14,561 nt of DNA from Acidobacteriaceae bacterium (GTDB lineage: Bacteria > Acidobacteriota > Terriglobia > Terriglobales > Acidobacteriaceae), in the NCBI GenBank assembly GCA_003133425.1, contig PKXI01000390.1, positions 1-14,561 of the forward strand. Reading direction: 5' to 3'. This document shows, piece by piece, positions 1-8,064 of this stretch; the stretch's first letter is position 1, and each line of letters begins with the position of its first letter. A program made the translations under genes and the position numbers. The notes under the pieces are model-generated. The model was not told the DNA's origin and searched no databases. It saw nothing but the letters and a program-made list of their open reading frames with translations.

Positions 1-71
1 GCGTCAAGTAAATACCCCTAATCCATTAAATTCAACGGGCACGACTCATCAACCGCTGGTCATCTCCTTTC

Positions 72-101
72 TTGACACCGTTCTCGACATTTGGATAGAA
101 T
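72..101 (+). promoter_or_regulatory. Sigma70-like promoter of the fucose cassette
   Basis: A perfect -35 box TTGACA (72-77) and a -10 box TAGAAT (96-101, five of six consensus bases) are separated by 18 bases. Transcription would start near 108, giving a leader of about 45 bases before the aldo/keto reductase start at 154. The repeat at 106-129 covers the predicted start point, as expected for a repressor site. Confidence 0.72.
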
Positions 102-105
102 GTTC

Positions 106-129
106 ATCGATTAAGTTATCGATTAAGTT
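106..129 (+). promoter_or_regulatory. Tandem 12-base repeat, probable operator overlapping the transcription start
   Basis: The unit ATCGATTAAGTT occurs twice back to back with no mismatch (106-117 and 118-129). It carries two ATCGAT cores 12 bases apart, just downstream of the -10 box. The word TAAGTTATCGATTA at 112-125 recurs exactly at 13715-13728 in the promoter of the TonB receptor. ATCGAT cores with a central CG are typical of LacI-family operators, so the regulator class is inferred. The direct-repeat layout would also suit an AraC-type or other tandem-binding protein. No regulator gene is visible in the window. Confidence 0.6.
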
Positions 130-153
130 AGGGGATTTGTGAGGTTTTAGCTG

Positions 154-1197
154 ATGCCATCTACGTCTGCCCAGTCCGATCCGGTTGTTGTCGGTGTCGA
201 TCCCGCACTGGTTCCCTTTCGCACATTAAGATCAGGCGAAAGAATGCCTTCCATCGGTCTGGGCACCTTTGGCTCTGACCATGTCTCGCACGATGCTGTA
301 GGCGAAGCGGTAAAATTCGCAGCCTCCATTGGGTACCGCCATTTCGACTGCGCATCTGTTTATGGCAATGAAGAGCAGATCGGCAAAGCATTCAAAGCGA
401 TGTTTCAGAACGGCCTTCGCCGTGATGAAGTCTGGATCACCTCCAAACTTTGGAACGATAAACACGGAGAAAATGATGTTATTCACTCATGTGAAAAGTC
501 ATTGTCCGATCTTCAGGCTGGCTACCTTGACCTTTATTTAGTTCACTGGCCCTTCCCCAATCATCATCCTCCCGGTTGTGATGTCTCGGCGCGCTTCGCG
601 CATGCAGTGCCTTACATCCACGAGAACTACATGCGGACCTGGCGCAAGATGGAAGAGCTCGTCGATCGTGGACTGGTCCGTCACATTGGGACATCCAACA
701 TGACCATCCCCAAGATGGAGCTGCTTCTCCGCGACGCAAGCATCAAACCCGCCGCCAACGAAATGGAGCTTCATCCCCACTTTCAGCAACCGGATTTTTT
801 CGGCTACCTACTCGACAAAGGGATTCAACCGATTGGATACTCGCCACTCGGATCACCGGGACGTCCGGAGCGAGACCGAACACCGGAAGATACATCCCCT
901 GTTGAAGATCCTGTGATCCTCGAAATTGCACAAAAGCTCGGGGTGCACCCCGCTGTTGTGTGCATAAAGTGGGCCATCCAGCGTGGACAGATCCCAATCC
1001 CGTTCTCGGCGAATCCGCGAAACATTCTGAGCAATCTTGTCAGTGTCGTCAGCGAACCGTTAACCCCGGAGGACATGGAGGCGTTTGCAAAACTGGATCG
1101 CAACTGCCGGTTGATCAAAGGTCAAGTATTTCTCTGGAAGGATAACCAATCCTGGGAAGATCTTTGGGACCTCAACGGGAGAATCACGCCCGCGTAA
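154..1197 (+). CDS. Aldo/keto reductase family oxidoreductase
   Basis: A 347-residue cytosolic NAD(P)-dependent oxidoreductase of the aldo/keto reductase (TIM-barrel) superfamily. The full catalytic tetrad can be placed: Asp65 (HFDCA), Tyr70 (VYGNE), Lys98 (ITSKLW) and His131 (LVHWPFP). GLGTFG (35-40) and GTSN (179-182) are also family signatures. The usual cofactor motif IPKS...R..N reads IPFSANPRNILSN (about 282-294). The lysine that normally helps bind the NADPH 2'-phosphate is therefore Phe, while the Arg is kept, which hints at altered cofactor preference. The start at 154 has a GAGG at 141-144, 9 bases upstream. It is first in the cassette, 119 bases before a zinc dehydrogenase. Neighbours suggest sugar or sugar-derived aldehyde chemistry, such as L-fucose 1-dehydrogenase or lactaldehyde reductase activity. 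The substrate cannot be read from the sequence. Confidence 0.9.
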   Translation: MPSTSAQSDPVVVGVDPALVPFRTLRSGERMPSIGLGTFGSDHVSHDAVGEAVKFAASIGYRHFDCASVYGNEEQIGKAFKAMFQNGLRRDEVWITSKLWNDKHGENDVIHSCEKSLSDLQAGYLDLYLVHWPFPNHHPPGCDVSARFAHAVPYIHENYMRTWRKMEELVDRGLVRHIGTSNMTIPKMELLLRDASIKPAANEMELHPHFQQPDFFGYLLDKGIQPIGYSPLGSPGRPERDRTPEDTSPVEDPVILEIAQKLGVHPAVVCIKWAIQRGQIPIPFSANPRNILSNLVSVVSEPLTPEDMEAFAKLDRNCRLIKGQVFLWKDNQSWEDLWDLNGRITPA

Positions 1198-1300
1198 TCG
1201 CGGCACATATTGCCGAGAATGAGGTGCATTCGTTTTTATTCCCCTGAAATGCCGCTTGAAACGATGCAACTTTGTTGAGCCGGAAGACTGACACATGAAC

Positions 1301-1306
1301 GAGGAG
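1301..1306 (+). promoter_or_regulatory. Ribosome binding site that sets the dehydrogenase start
   Basis: GAGGAG at 1301-1306 lies 10 bases before the ATG at 1317 but only 1 base before the in-frame TTG at 1308 and 22 bases before the next ATG at 1329. ATG 1317 is therefore the best start for the following dehydrogenase. Confidence 0.6.
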
Positions 1307-1316
1307 ATTGAAATAC

Positions 1317-2375
1317 ATGAAAGAGACCATGAAGGCAGCGTTTCTTCCGGGAAACAGCATGGTCGAGATGAGAACTGTGCCAGTGCCCAAACCGGGACAC
1401 GGTGAGGTACTGATTGCAGTCAAGGCCTCTACCATCTGCGGCTCCGACATCCGCGCAATCTACCACGAACATCTCGGCAAAGGTCCTGAAGGCTACCAGG
1501 GAGTGATCGCCGGTCACGAACCCTGTGGACAAATTGTCGAAGTCGGTCCGGGTTGCCGGCGTCTCAAAGTAGGTGACCGTGTGATCGTGTATCACATCTC
1601 CGGTTGCGGCGTATGTAACGATTGCCGGCGGGGCTACATGATCTCGTGCACGAGCACGGAGTATCGACGCGCTTATGGATGGCAGCGAGATGGCGGCATG
1701 GCCGAATACCTGCTGGCCGAGGAGAAAGATCTCATCCATCTTCCTGACTCTCTCACCTATTTGGATGGCGCACAGGTTGCCTGCGGCTTTGGCACGGTCT
1801 ACGAAGCGCTGCAGAAGGTAGGAATTGACGGCAACCACGCGGTGCTGATCACCGGTCTCGGGCCAGTTGGACTTGCGGCTGGAGCGTTATGCCGCAAACT
1901 CGGGGCTGAGAAGATCATTGGAATTGACATCTCAGACGAACGCCGCGACATTGCATTGCGCCTCGGTTTATGCGACTTTGTCCTCGCCGCAGGCCCTGAC
2001 AACGTCAATGAAGTCCGCAAACTCACCGGCGGAAATGGTGTCGAGCGCGCGGTGGATTGTTCCGGTCATGCGGACGCACGTGCAGTTGCAATCCGCGCGA
2101 CACGTAAATGGGGCAAGATGGTCATGGTTGGCGAGGGCGGCACCGTCGCTTTCAACCCGTCTCCCGACATCATCCATGATCAGAAGACGATCTTCGGTTC
2201 CTGGGTTACCTCAACCTGGCTCATGGAGGAACTCGTAGAACGGCTCGTCCGCTGGAATCTGCACCCAGAGGACATCGTTACACACCGTTTCACTCTCGAT
2301 GAGGCAAGTGAAGCATATGAATTGATGGCCTCTGGGCGCTGCGGAAAAGTCGCGGTCTGCCCCACTGCGGAGTAG
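1317..2375 (+). CDS. Zinc-dependent medium-chain alcohol/polyol dehydrogenase
   Basis: A 352-residue soluble member of the zinc-containing medium-chain dehydrogenase superfamily (GroES-like domain followed by a Rossmann domain). Residues below are numbered from ATG 1317. Likely catalytic zinc ligands are Cys41 (ICGSD), His67 with the adjacent Glu68 (GHEPCG), and Cys156 (ACGFGT). The structural zinc site is the four-cysteine lobe Cys97, 100, 103 and 111. The nucleotide fold is GLGPVG (180-185), and Asp204 at the end of the next strand (IIGIDIS) favours NAD over NADP. The family includes sorbitol, threonine, galactitol and L-fucose/L-gulonate-type dehydrogenases. Context beside fucose genes suggests a role in oxidising fucose or its breakdown products, but the substrate is unproven. 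Its stop is 3 bases from the fucP remnant, so the genes were probably co-transcribed. Confidence 0.9.
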   Translation: MKETMKAAFLPGNSMVEMRTVPVPKPGHGEVLIAVKASTICGSDIRAIYHEHLGKGPEGYQGVIAGHEPCGQIVEVGPGCRRLKVGDRVIVYHISGCGVCNDCRRGYMISCTSTEYRRAYGWQRDGGMAEYLLAEEKDLIHLPDSLTYLDGAQVACGFGTVYEALQKVGIDGNHAVLITGLGPVGLAAGALCRKLGAEKIIGIDISDERRDIALRLGLCDFVLAAGPDNVNEVRKLTGGNGVERAVDCSGHADARAVAIRATRKWGKMVMVGEGGTVAFNPSPDIIHDQKTIFGSWVTSTWLMEELVERLVRWNLHPEDIVTHRFTLDEASEAYELMASGRCGKVAVCPTAE

Positions 2376-2378
2376 CTC

Positions 2379-2676
2379 ATGTATATTTCCCCAACCAGGC
2401 CGACATCGGCACAGTCCTCATCTGCGCCCCTGCTCCCCCGCCACGGCAGGGTTGCCTTCTTTCTTGTGACCGGACTGTTTTTTCTCTGGGCCATCCCCAA
2501 CAACCTCAACGACGTTCTCATTCGTCAGTTCAAAGAGCATGGCCGTGAGCATGACTGTTCCGCTCCTCTGCTACCTGGTAGTACTGGGCTTTGCTTTCCG
2601 GGGTGCAAATACGGCGCCTATTGTCAACCACAGCAGTGAAATGCTGAGCGAGGCCGAAAATGAATGTCAGCCCTGA
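2379..2676 (+). pseudogene. fucP: Remnant of L-fucose:H+ symporter FucP with large internal deletion
   Basis: The ends of a major-facilitator fucose permease are present, but the middle is gone. From ATG 2379 the first about 52 residues contain FFLWAIPNNLNDVLIRQF, closely matching the first helix of E. coli FucP (LFFLWAVANNLNDILLPQF). After about 2535 the frame becomes nonsense and stops at 2639. In the +1 frame, 2536-2676 reads SMAVSMTVPLLCYLVV and onward, matching the last transmembrane helix and tail of FucP. The stop at 2674-2676 overlaps the next gene. E. coli FucP has 438 residues, so about 360 codons are missing and the two ends are out of frame. GAGCATG occurs twice at the join (2535-2541 and 2547-2553). 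The product cannot transport. A mis-assembly is possible, but operon spacing on both sides is normal. Confidence 0.8.
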
Positions 2677-3172
2677 TCGTAATCCCGAAACGTGGGAGCA
2701 ACAGTTGAGAAATCTGCTGCCACTGCTGGGCCACCGCAACTGGATTGTTGTTGCTGATTCTGCTTATCCGGCACAGACCGGCCAGGGCATCAAGACGATC
2801 GCAACTTCGGCCGATCACCTTGAAGTTCTTGCGAATACCCTCCGCGCCATCGCTGAATCCAGGCATGTTCGTGCCAACGTTTATGTGGATGCCGAGTTCA
2901 GGCATGTCACCGAGGAGGATGCACCAGGCGTGTCTGCCTTGCGCCGTGAACTCGATTCTCTTCTGAAAAATGAGAAGGCAAGCGAAGTGGGGCATGAACA
3001 GGTCATTGCAAAGCTGGACGAGAGTTCACGGTTGTATCAGATACTCATCCTCAAAACAACGCTCACGATTCCCTACACCACGGTCTTTCTGCAGTTGGAT
3101 TGCGGGTATTGGAGCGATGCGGCTGAGAAGCGATTAAGACATTCCTTGGCAAATGGAGTAAGCGCCACATGA
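2660..3172 (+). CDS. RbsD/FucU-like sugar mutarotase (probable L-fucose mutarotase)
   Basis: A 170-residue protein with no signal peptide. Residues 20-37 (LPLLGHRNWIVVADSAYP) resemble the start of RbsD/FucU mutarotases (E. coli FucU: AEMGHGDEIIFSDAHFPA). On that alignment His25 matches the active-site His of the GH motif and Asp33 the conserved Asp. A central EVLANTLRAIAES helix and the C-terminal TIPYTTVFLQLDCGYWS stretch are not close to classical FucU, and the protein is longer than FucU (about 140 residues). It is therefore a divergent branch. FucU interconverts fucose anomers, which would feed a dehydrogenase acting on one anomer. The ATG at 2660 has GCGAGG (2648-2653) 6 bases upstream and overlaps the fucP tail by 17 bases, so it was translationally coupled to fucP. 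The superfamily call is moderately secure; the fucose specificity rests on context. Confidence 0.62.
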   Translation: MNVSPDRNPETWEQQLRNLLPLLGHRNWIVVADSAYPAQTGQGIKTIATSADHLEVLANTLRAIAESRHVRANVYVDAEFRHVTEEDAPGVSALRRELDSLLKNEKASEVGHEQVIAKLDESSRLYQILILKTTLTIPYTTVFLQLDCGYWSDAAEKRLRHSLANGVSAT

Positions 3173-3470
3173 TTTTTTGTCGTCCCAGACAAACCCCAAA
3201 CCTGTGTGAGCGTTCATGAGTGATTCCCTGATGTCGATCTGTTGGCCTGTATGCGTTCGATGGATTGGCCTGCCTTGGCCCAGTCGCAAGCTTCACCCGG
3301 CAGGTGGGGCCATCGATCTGTACTCGCCCTGACATTCATTGGATTACCCCGTGGAACAGAAGTTCACCGGGCTTCGTATTCAGGCGCGCCGCCAGAACCC
3401 GCTGCATGCCTGACACAAACACTTCTGATCAATTGGTTGGCCCGCGAGGGCGAAAAGGAGCGATGAACAA
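3173..3470 (+). other. Intergenic gap, no recognisable gene
   Basis: This gap separates the mutarotase-like gene from the fucosidase. About 80 codons are open in one + frame up to a stop at 3466, including MDWPALAQ and HRASYSGAPPEP, but no family resemblance was found and no ribosome binding site fits. No clear sigma70 promoter, terminator hairpin or ATCGAT-type operator with the TAAGTT flank was seen. It may be a degraded gene fragment or an untranslated leader. Confidence 0.5.
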
Positions 3471-5255
3471 ATGCAACGACGAGACTTCTGTAAGCTGATC
3501 GCGGCTGCCGCTGCGGCCCGAGCCATTCCGGCAAAAGGACAGCCCGCCCTGAACGCACCTGCCGGCTTCAACACACTTCACCAGACTTATGAAGAGTTCT
3601 GTGCAACTCCTGAGAGCGAACGCATCTTCCATGCGCTTGTAGATGGCAAGATCGTCGAGACCAGACTCGACAATGCAAACTGGACACCAACTGCGTGGGG
3701 TGAGCCGCCAGAGTTGCCCGGCGGTTCCTGGGATGGCGTCCCGATGCAGGCTCCCATAAGCGGACTGAGTGGTGAAGGTCCTTATCAGCCGAACTGGGAT
3801 TCCCTGCTGCAATACGACGCACCCGAGTGGTATCGCGATGCAAAGTTCGGCGTATGGGCGCATTGGAGTCCGCAATGCGTTCCTGAACATGGCGACTGGT
3901 ACGCACGTGGAATGTACACGGAAGACTCTCCCGACTACAAATTCCAGGTGCAGAAATATGGACACCCCTCCCGGTTTGGGTACAAGGATCTTTGCGCACA
4001 GTGGACGCTTCTCAACTGGGAACCTGAGGCTCTAATCCAGCGCTTCAAGGATGCCGGGGCGCGTCTGTTTATTGCGCTCGCCAATCACCACGATGGATTT
4101 GACACGTGGAACTCAAAGCATCAACCCTGGAATGCAATGAATCACGGTCCGCACCGCGATGTGCTGGGCGAGTGGGCTGCCGCGGCGCGAAAACAGGGAA
4201 TGCGCTTTGGTGTAACCGTACACCAGGCGCGCAACTGGTGGTGGTTCCAGACGTCACACGGCGCCGACAAAAGCGGTCCGTATGCGGGTGTGTCATACGA
4301 CGGCCGCATGACAAAGGCCGAGGGGAAGGGCCAGTGGTGGGATGGGCTCGACCCGCAAATGCTCTATGCCGCGAAGCATCCAAAGGTTGCGCTGCCCGAC
4401 GCTTCCTACGTCAAGCATTTCTACGACCGTACGCGCGATCTGATCGATCAACACGATCCTGACCTCCTCTACTTCGATAATTCGCTGCTTCCGCTGGGCT
4501 GGGGAGGCATGAATATCGGCGCGTATTTTTATAACCACAACTTGAAGACGCGCGGAAAGATGGAGGCCATCCTCAATGGCAAGCAAGTGCCGGACAAGTT
4601 GGCCAAAGCGCTGGTTGCCGATTACGAACGTGGTTTGACAAGCGGGATCATGCCGTACGCGTGGCAGTCGGAGACATGCATTGGGGAATGGCACTACCGG
4701 CGCAGGCTCTTTGACGAGCCGGGTGAATTTGGGGGCTATCTGCCGCCGCGTGACGCGATTCACTGGCTTGTCGACACGATAAGCAAAAATGGTACTTTCA
4801 TCCTGAATTTGCCCGGCATGCCGGATGGGACGATCGACAGTAAGGAAATCGCTGTCCTCGACCAGATTGCAGCATGGCTGAAAATCAACGGCGAGGCAAT
4901 CTACGAAACGCGGCCCTGGACTGTCTACGGCGAGGGTCCGAACAGGATAGAGAGCGGATCGTTCAAGGGCACAAGCATCAAAGCCTTGGGAAGTAAAGAC
5001 TTCCGCTTTACGCGCAACAAGGCCAATAACGTGATTTACGCAATCTGCCTCGGATGGCCGGACGGAGATGTGCAGATTTCCTCGCTGGGAATATCGAGCC
5101 AGACGAATCCCGGTAAGGTTCAGAACGTGACCGTCCTCGGCTCTGAAGCGAAAATCAAATGGAACCAGGGCGCTGACGCACTGAACGTAGAGTTACCGCG
5201 GCAGGGCTGGGGGGTCAATGACTACGGCGCCGCATTGAGAATTGCGCTGAGCTGA
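3471..5255 (+). CDS. Exported GH29 alpha-L-fucosidase
   Basis: A 594-residue glycoside hydrolase of family 29, which removes alpha-linked L-fucose with retention of configuration. RRDFCK at residues 3-8 followed by an alanine-rich stretch is a twin-arginine (Tat) export signal, so the enzyme should act in the periplasm or outside. Family signatures are AKFGVWAHWSPQ (124-135), GDWYARGMY (141-149), ANHHDGFDTW (204-213) and DLLYFDN (331-337). By family pattern Asp336 is the likely nucleophile. The usual KHHDGF motif has Asn instead of Lys. Catalytic residues are assigned by motif, not structure. The C-terminal about 120 residues look like a beta-sandwich domain. AAGGAG at 3455-3460 lies 10 bases before ATG 3471; an ATG at 3463 is too close to it. 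The enzyme supplies the free fucose that the upstream genes would transport and oxidise. Confidence 0.9.
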   Translation: MQRRDFCKLIAAAAAARAIPAKGQPALNAPAGFNTLHQTYEEFCATPESERIFHALVDGKIVETRLDNANWTPTAWGEPPELPGGSWDGVPMQAPISGLSGEGPYQPNWDSLLQYDAPEWYRDAKFGVWAHWSPQCVPEHGDWYARGMYTEDSPDYKFQVQKYGHPSRFGYKDLCAQWTLLNWEPEALIQRFKDAGARLFIALANHHDGFDTWNSKHQPWNAMNHGPHRDVLGEWAAAARKQGMRFGVTVHQARNWWWFQTSHGADKSGPYAGVSYDGRMTKAEGKGQWWDGLDPQMLYAAKHPKVALPDASYVKHFYDRTRDLIDQHDPDLLYFDNSLLPLGWGGMNIGAYFYNHNLKTRGKMEAILNGKQVPDKLAKALVADYERGLTSGIMPYAWQSETCIGEWHYRRRLFDEPGEFGGYLPPRDAIHWLVDTISKNGTFILNLPGMPDGTIDSKEIAVLDQIAAWLKINGEAIYETRPWTVYGEGPNRIESGSFKGTSIKALGSKDFRFTRNKANNVIYAICLGWPDGDVQISSLGISSQTNPGKVQNVTVLGSEAKIKWNQGADALNVELPRQGWGVNDYGAALRIALS

Positions 5256-5267
5256 ACTGAGGCAAAA

Positions 5268-5320
5268 GAACCGGCCCCCTCGCACTTGTCCGCGAGACAA
5301 AAGAGCAAGGGGTTCGGTTC
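5268..5320. terminator. Imperfect hairpin between convergent genes
   Basis: GAACCGGCCCCCT (5268-5280) pairs with AGGGGTTCGGTTC (5308-5320) at 11 of 13 positions, and inside it TTGTC/GACAA forms a second short stem. It lies just after the fucosidase stop and before the convergent TPR stop. It could terminate transcription in both directions. There is no clean T-run, so this is a structural guess. Confidence 0.45.
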
Positions 5321-5400
5321 AAATTTATCTAGGCTGCAATCGTTCTAAAGGCAGATTTGCCCGGATTGCTCTGAAGCGTGAAAGCAGCAGGTCACCCGCG

Positions 5401-8064
5401 CTAGCGCGCCTTCTCTGTGCCGGATTCGGAGTTCTGGCTTCGAGCCCGGGCGACCAATTCAAGGGCAGCCTGGGTCACGGGATCATCCGGCTTGAGCGCC
5501 TTCGCGGCCAGAAGTTCCGTTTCGCCGTTGACAAGGTCGCCGGCCTGGCAGTCGATGATGCCCAGTTTCCTGTGAAGGTTGGCTTTCTCAGCGCAGTCGC
5601 CGCACGCGGCGATAGCCTCTTTCAACTGCCGGATCGCTTCGGGCCAGTCGTGAGCCGACGCCGCTTCAATACCGTTGTTGGCCAGCGTGTCCGCGCGGTC
5701 CAGGATGCTCCGCTCTTTCTGAACAGCATTGTAGCGCGCCATCAACTGCTCCGATTCCGCTTGATCAGTAGATCGCAGCGCGCGCGCAAGGCTGAACAAC
5801 GCCTCGGTAAAGTTCGGATCGATCGCGATCGCATTCCGCCAGGCCGCTTGTGCCTTCGCCGGCTCTGACTCCTGCTCAAGGGTTTGGCCAAGCATATACC
5901 AGGCCATTACGTTGCTCGGCTCCAGTTTCACAGTCTCTTCAAACAGACTCACTGCAAGTGAGAGCTTGCCCTCGTTCTTGTCGATGAGGGCAAGAAAATA
6001 TCGCGGCTCAGGCAACTGTGCATCCAGCCGGCAGGCCATTTCGAACTCAGGCTGTGCCTCGGTGCTGCGCCCCAGGTCGTACAGAATGCGCCCGCGATAG
6101 GAATGGGCGACACCGGACTGCGGAGCAAGACGAACTGCCTCGCCGGTTTGCTCCAGGGCCGCTGGGAGGTCGTAACTGCTGGCGAGCGCAAGCGCCAGGT
6201 CCAGATGGGGCGCGGCCATATCGGGAGCCAGATCTACCACCTTCCGAAGGAGCGCAATTCCCTCGTTCACCTTGCCCATTTGTACATCCGCTTTTCCAAC
6301 CGTTGACAGAGTGGCAGGATCCTGTGGCGCCAGCGCGATGGCTTTGTCCAGTTCCTCATCGGCATCGGACTTTCTGCCTTGCTGGGCAAGAATCAGCCCC
6401 AGACTCAAATAGCCATCCTTGTACTTCGGATCATCTTCAATGGCCTGACGAAGAAGTTTTTCAGCCGCAACCAGATCGCCGTTTTGGGCGTATACCGTCG
6501 CCAGATTTCCGCGCGCCTCTGCGAGTTCAGGCTCCAGGTCAAGTGCGGATTTAAGCCACTTCTGCGCGGATTTGAGGTCGCCTTCGGCCAAATCCAGTCG
6601 GCCCAATTCGGCAGGAATCTCGGCCAGCATCGGGTCTATGCCGTTTGCCTTGCGGAGGACATCCTCAGCGCCCTTTGTATCGTTCGTTGCTTCAAGGGCT
6701 AGAGCGAGATTGTAAGCCGTTTGGGCGCTAGCCGGATTCTCTTCGAGCATGTGGCGATAAATCTGCGCTGCTTCTGTCGGCTTCCCCGATTGAAGCAGGT
6801 CATTCGCCTTGGTGCCCTCCGATGCCAGCTGGCTATTCAGAGATTCTTCGCCCTGTTCTTTACGCAACTGCCCAACCAACTGCGTTGCCTCCTGCGCTCG
6901 GCCAAGCGAGCGCAGCACAGCGACCAACTGGAACTGGGCCGACCGATCCCCAGGTTTCAGCGCGACGGCTTTCTGCAATTGGGGCAAGGCCTGACCGGGC
7001 TTCCCCATCCGCGCCAAAACGAGCCCGAGCTGATATCGAGCCTCAAAATCGTTGGGCTCCTTGGCGGCTCCAATCTCAAGCTCCGGCTCTGCCTTGGCGT
7101 AATCACCCAGTTGCTGGTACACCGTGCCAAGCATGACGTGCCCCGAGGGATCGTTCGGTTTCCGGCGCACGTAATCGCGGGAGGGCGCAAGCGCTTCGGT
7201 ATATGCTGATGCGTCGATCAACGCCTTCACCTGCGCAGCGAGCGCGACCGTATCGGTGGGACTCCGGCGGGTCACCTCCTGGTATTCATCCGCCGCCTCG
7301 CGATCACGGCGCTCGTTCGCATAGATGTTGCCAAGCGTAAAGTATGCAGCCGTCAAGTCGGGATGACTCTTGAGCAAGTCCGTAAGAAGCCTGATCGCGT
7401 CAGCCACCCCGGAGCCCTCGAGGGCCGGCATTCCATCGGCCTGCCTCGCCTTGGCAGACTTGTATGTCGCCGTCGCCAAAGCGATCTGCAAATCCGGAGC
7501 GTCCGGTTGAATCCCGAGGGCCTGCCGCCAGTAATCGATGGCGGCATCGTATCGTTTCTCCTTCGCCAGAACCTGCGCCATCCCGTCAAGGGCGCAGACT
7601 AATTGCGGGTCCACTGCAAGCGCTTTGTGAAATTCGGCTTCTGCGTCGGTCGAGTCAACGAGGGACGACCCCAGCGCACAATGCGCCACCAGCAATGCAG
7701 GATCGTCCTGCAGGGCAACGCGGAACTCGCTGATTGCGGCCTCAGGCTGCTTCTGACTTTGACGAACAAGTCCAAGGTCGAAATGCGCCTCGGCCAATTG
7801 CGGCTCCAGCCGCAAAGCCTGTTTGAACGCTTCCACTGCACATTTCAGATCGCCTTTCCCGGCGAACCAAACGCCCACAGCGTCATAAACCCGTGCAGGC
7901 GGCGTGCCGGCCGGAGGGTGCGCTGCCGATGCCGGCGGCTTGCACGTGTCCGGCAGTTGCGTCGCGGCCCGTGTCCCGAAGAATAGTAGAAATGCACTAC
8001 AGCAAATGAGCGCTCGCTTCATGATCGATCCGTTCCGGTATAACTCCGCCTTGGCCGCATTCAT
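5401..8064 (-). CDS. Large secreted or periplasmic tetratricopeptide-repeat protein
   Basis: An 887-residue protein made almost entirely of tetratricopeptide repeats, from about residue 58 to 875, roughly twenty units. Examples are AVEAFKQALRLEPQLAEAHF and AEKLLRQAIEDDPKYKDGYL. Such solenoids are protein-binding scaffolds, and no enzymatic domain is seen. A hydrophobic stretch (MKRALICCSAFLLFFG, residues 15-30) followed by polar sequence is a likely signal peptide. There are two start choices. ATG 8064 overlaps the upstream stop as ATGA and fits translational coupling. ATG 8022 would give a more typical short signal peptide but has only a weak ribosome site. The pairing with a CRTAC1-type gene is a common Acidobacteriota arrangement, which suggests the two proteins act together at the cell envelope. 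The actual partner is unknown. Confidence 0.88.
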   Translation of the reverse strand: MNAAKAELYRNGSIMKRALICCSAFLLFFGTRAATQLPDTCKPPASAAHPPAGTPPARVYDAVGVWFAGKGDLKCAVEAFKQALRLEPQLAEAHFDLGLVRQSQKQPEAAISEFRVALQDDPALLVAHCALGSSLVDSTDAEAEFHKALAVDPQLVCALDGMAQVLAKEKRYDAAIDYWRQALGIQPDAPDLQIALATATYKSAKARQADGMPALEGSGVADAIRLLTDLLKSHPDLTAAYFTLGNIYANERRDREAADEYQEVTRRSPTDTVALAAQVKALIDASAYTEALAPSRDYVRRKPNDPSGHVMLGTVYQQLGDYAKAEPELEIGAAKEPNDFEARYQLGLVLARMGKPGQALPQLQKAVALKPGDRSAQFQLVAVLRSLGRAQEATQLVGQLRKEQGEESLNSQLASEGTKANDLLQSGKPTEAAQIYRHMLEENPASAQTAYNLALALEATNDTKGAEDVLRKANGIDPMLAEIPAELGRLDLAEGDLKSAQKWLKSALDLEPELAEARGNLATVYAQNGDLVAAEKLLRQAIEDDPKYKDGYLSLGLILAQQGRKSDADEELDKAIALAPQDPATLSTVGKADVQMGKVNEGIALLRKVVDLAPDMAAPHLDLALALASSYDLPAALEQTGEAVRLAPQSGVAHSYRGRILYDLGRSTEAQPEFEMACRLDAQLPEPRYFLALIDKNEGKLSLAVSLFEETVKLEPSNVMAWYMLGQTLEQESEPAKAQAAWRNAIAIDPNFTEALFSLARALRSTDQAESEQLMARYNAVQKERSILDRADTLANNGIEAASAHDWPEAIRQLKEAIAACGDCAEKANLHRKLGIIDCQAGDLVNGETELLAAKALKPDDPVTQAALELVARARSQNSESGTEKAR

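Noticed and set aside
1308..1316. TTG at 1308 as start of the zinc dehydrogenase
   Set aside because: Only 1 base separates it from the GAGGAG ribosome site; ATG 1317 has proper spacing.
1236..1838. 200-codon open frame on the - strand over the dehydrogenase
   Set aside because: It lies antisense to a gene with complete zinc and Rossmann motifs, has no family resemblance and no ribosome site.
3313..3318. ATCGAT upstream of the fucosidase as a third operator copy
   Set aside because: It lacks the TAAGTT flank and palindromic arms, and no promoter is seen beside it.
4293..4763. 156-codon open frame on the - strand inside the fucosidase
   Set aside because: It mirrors the conserved GH29 catalytic region and is explained by codon bias of the sense gene.
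6018..6554. 178-codon + strand open frame inside the TPR gene
   Set aside because: It is Pro/Arg-rich, antisense to well-formed TPR units and without any recognisable domain.
8020..8064. Lipoprotein signal in the TPR protein (ALICC)
   Set aside because: Residues before the cysteine do not match a lipobox, where a small residue at -1 is required.
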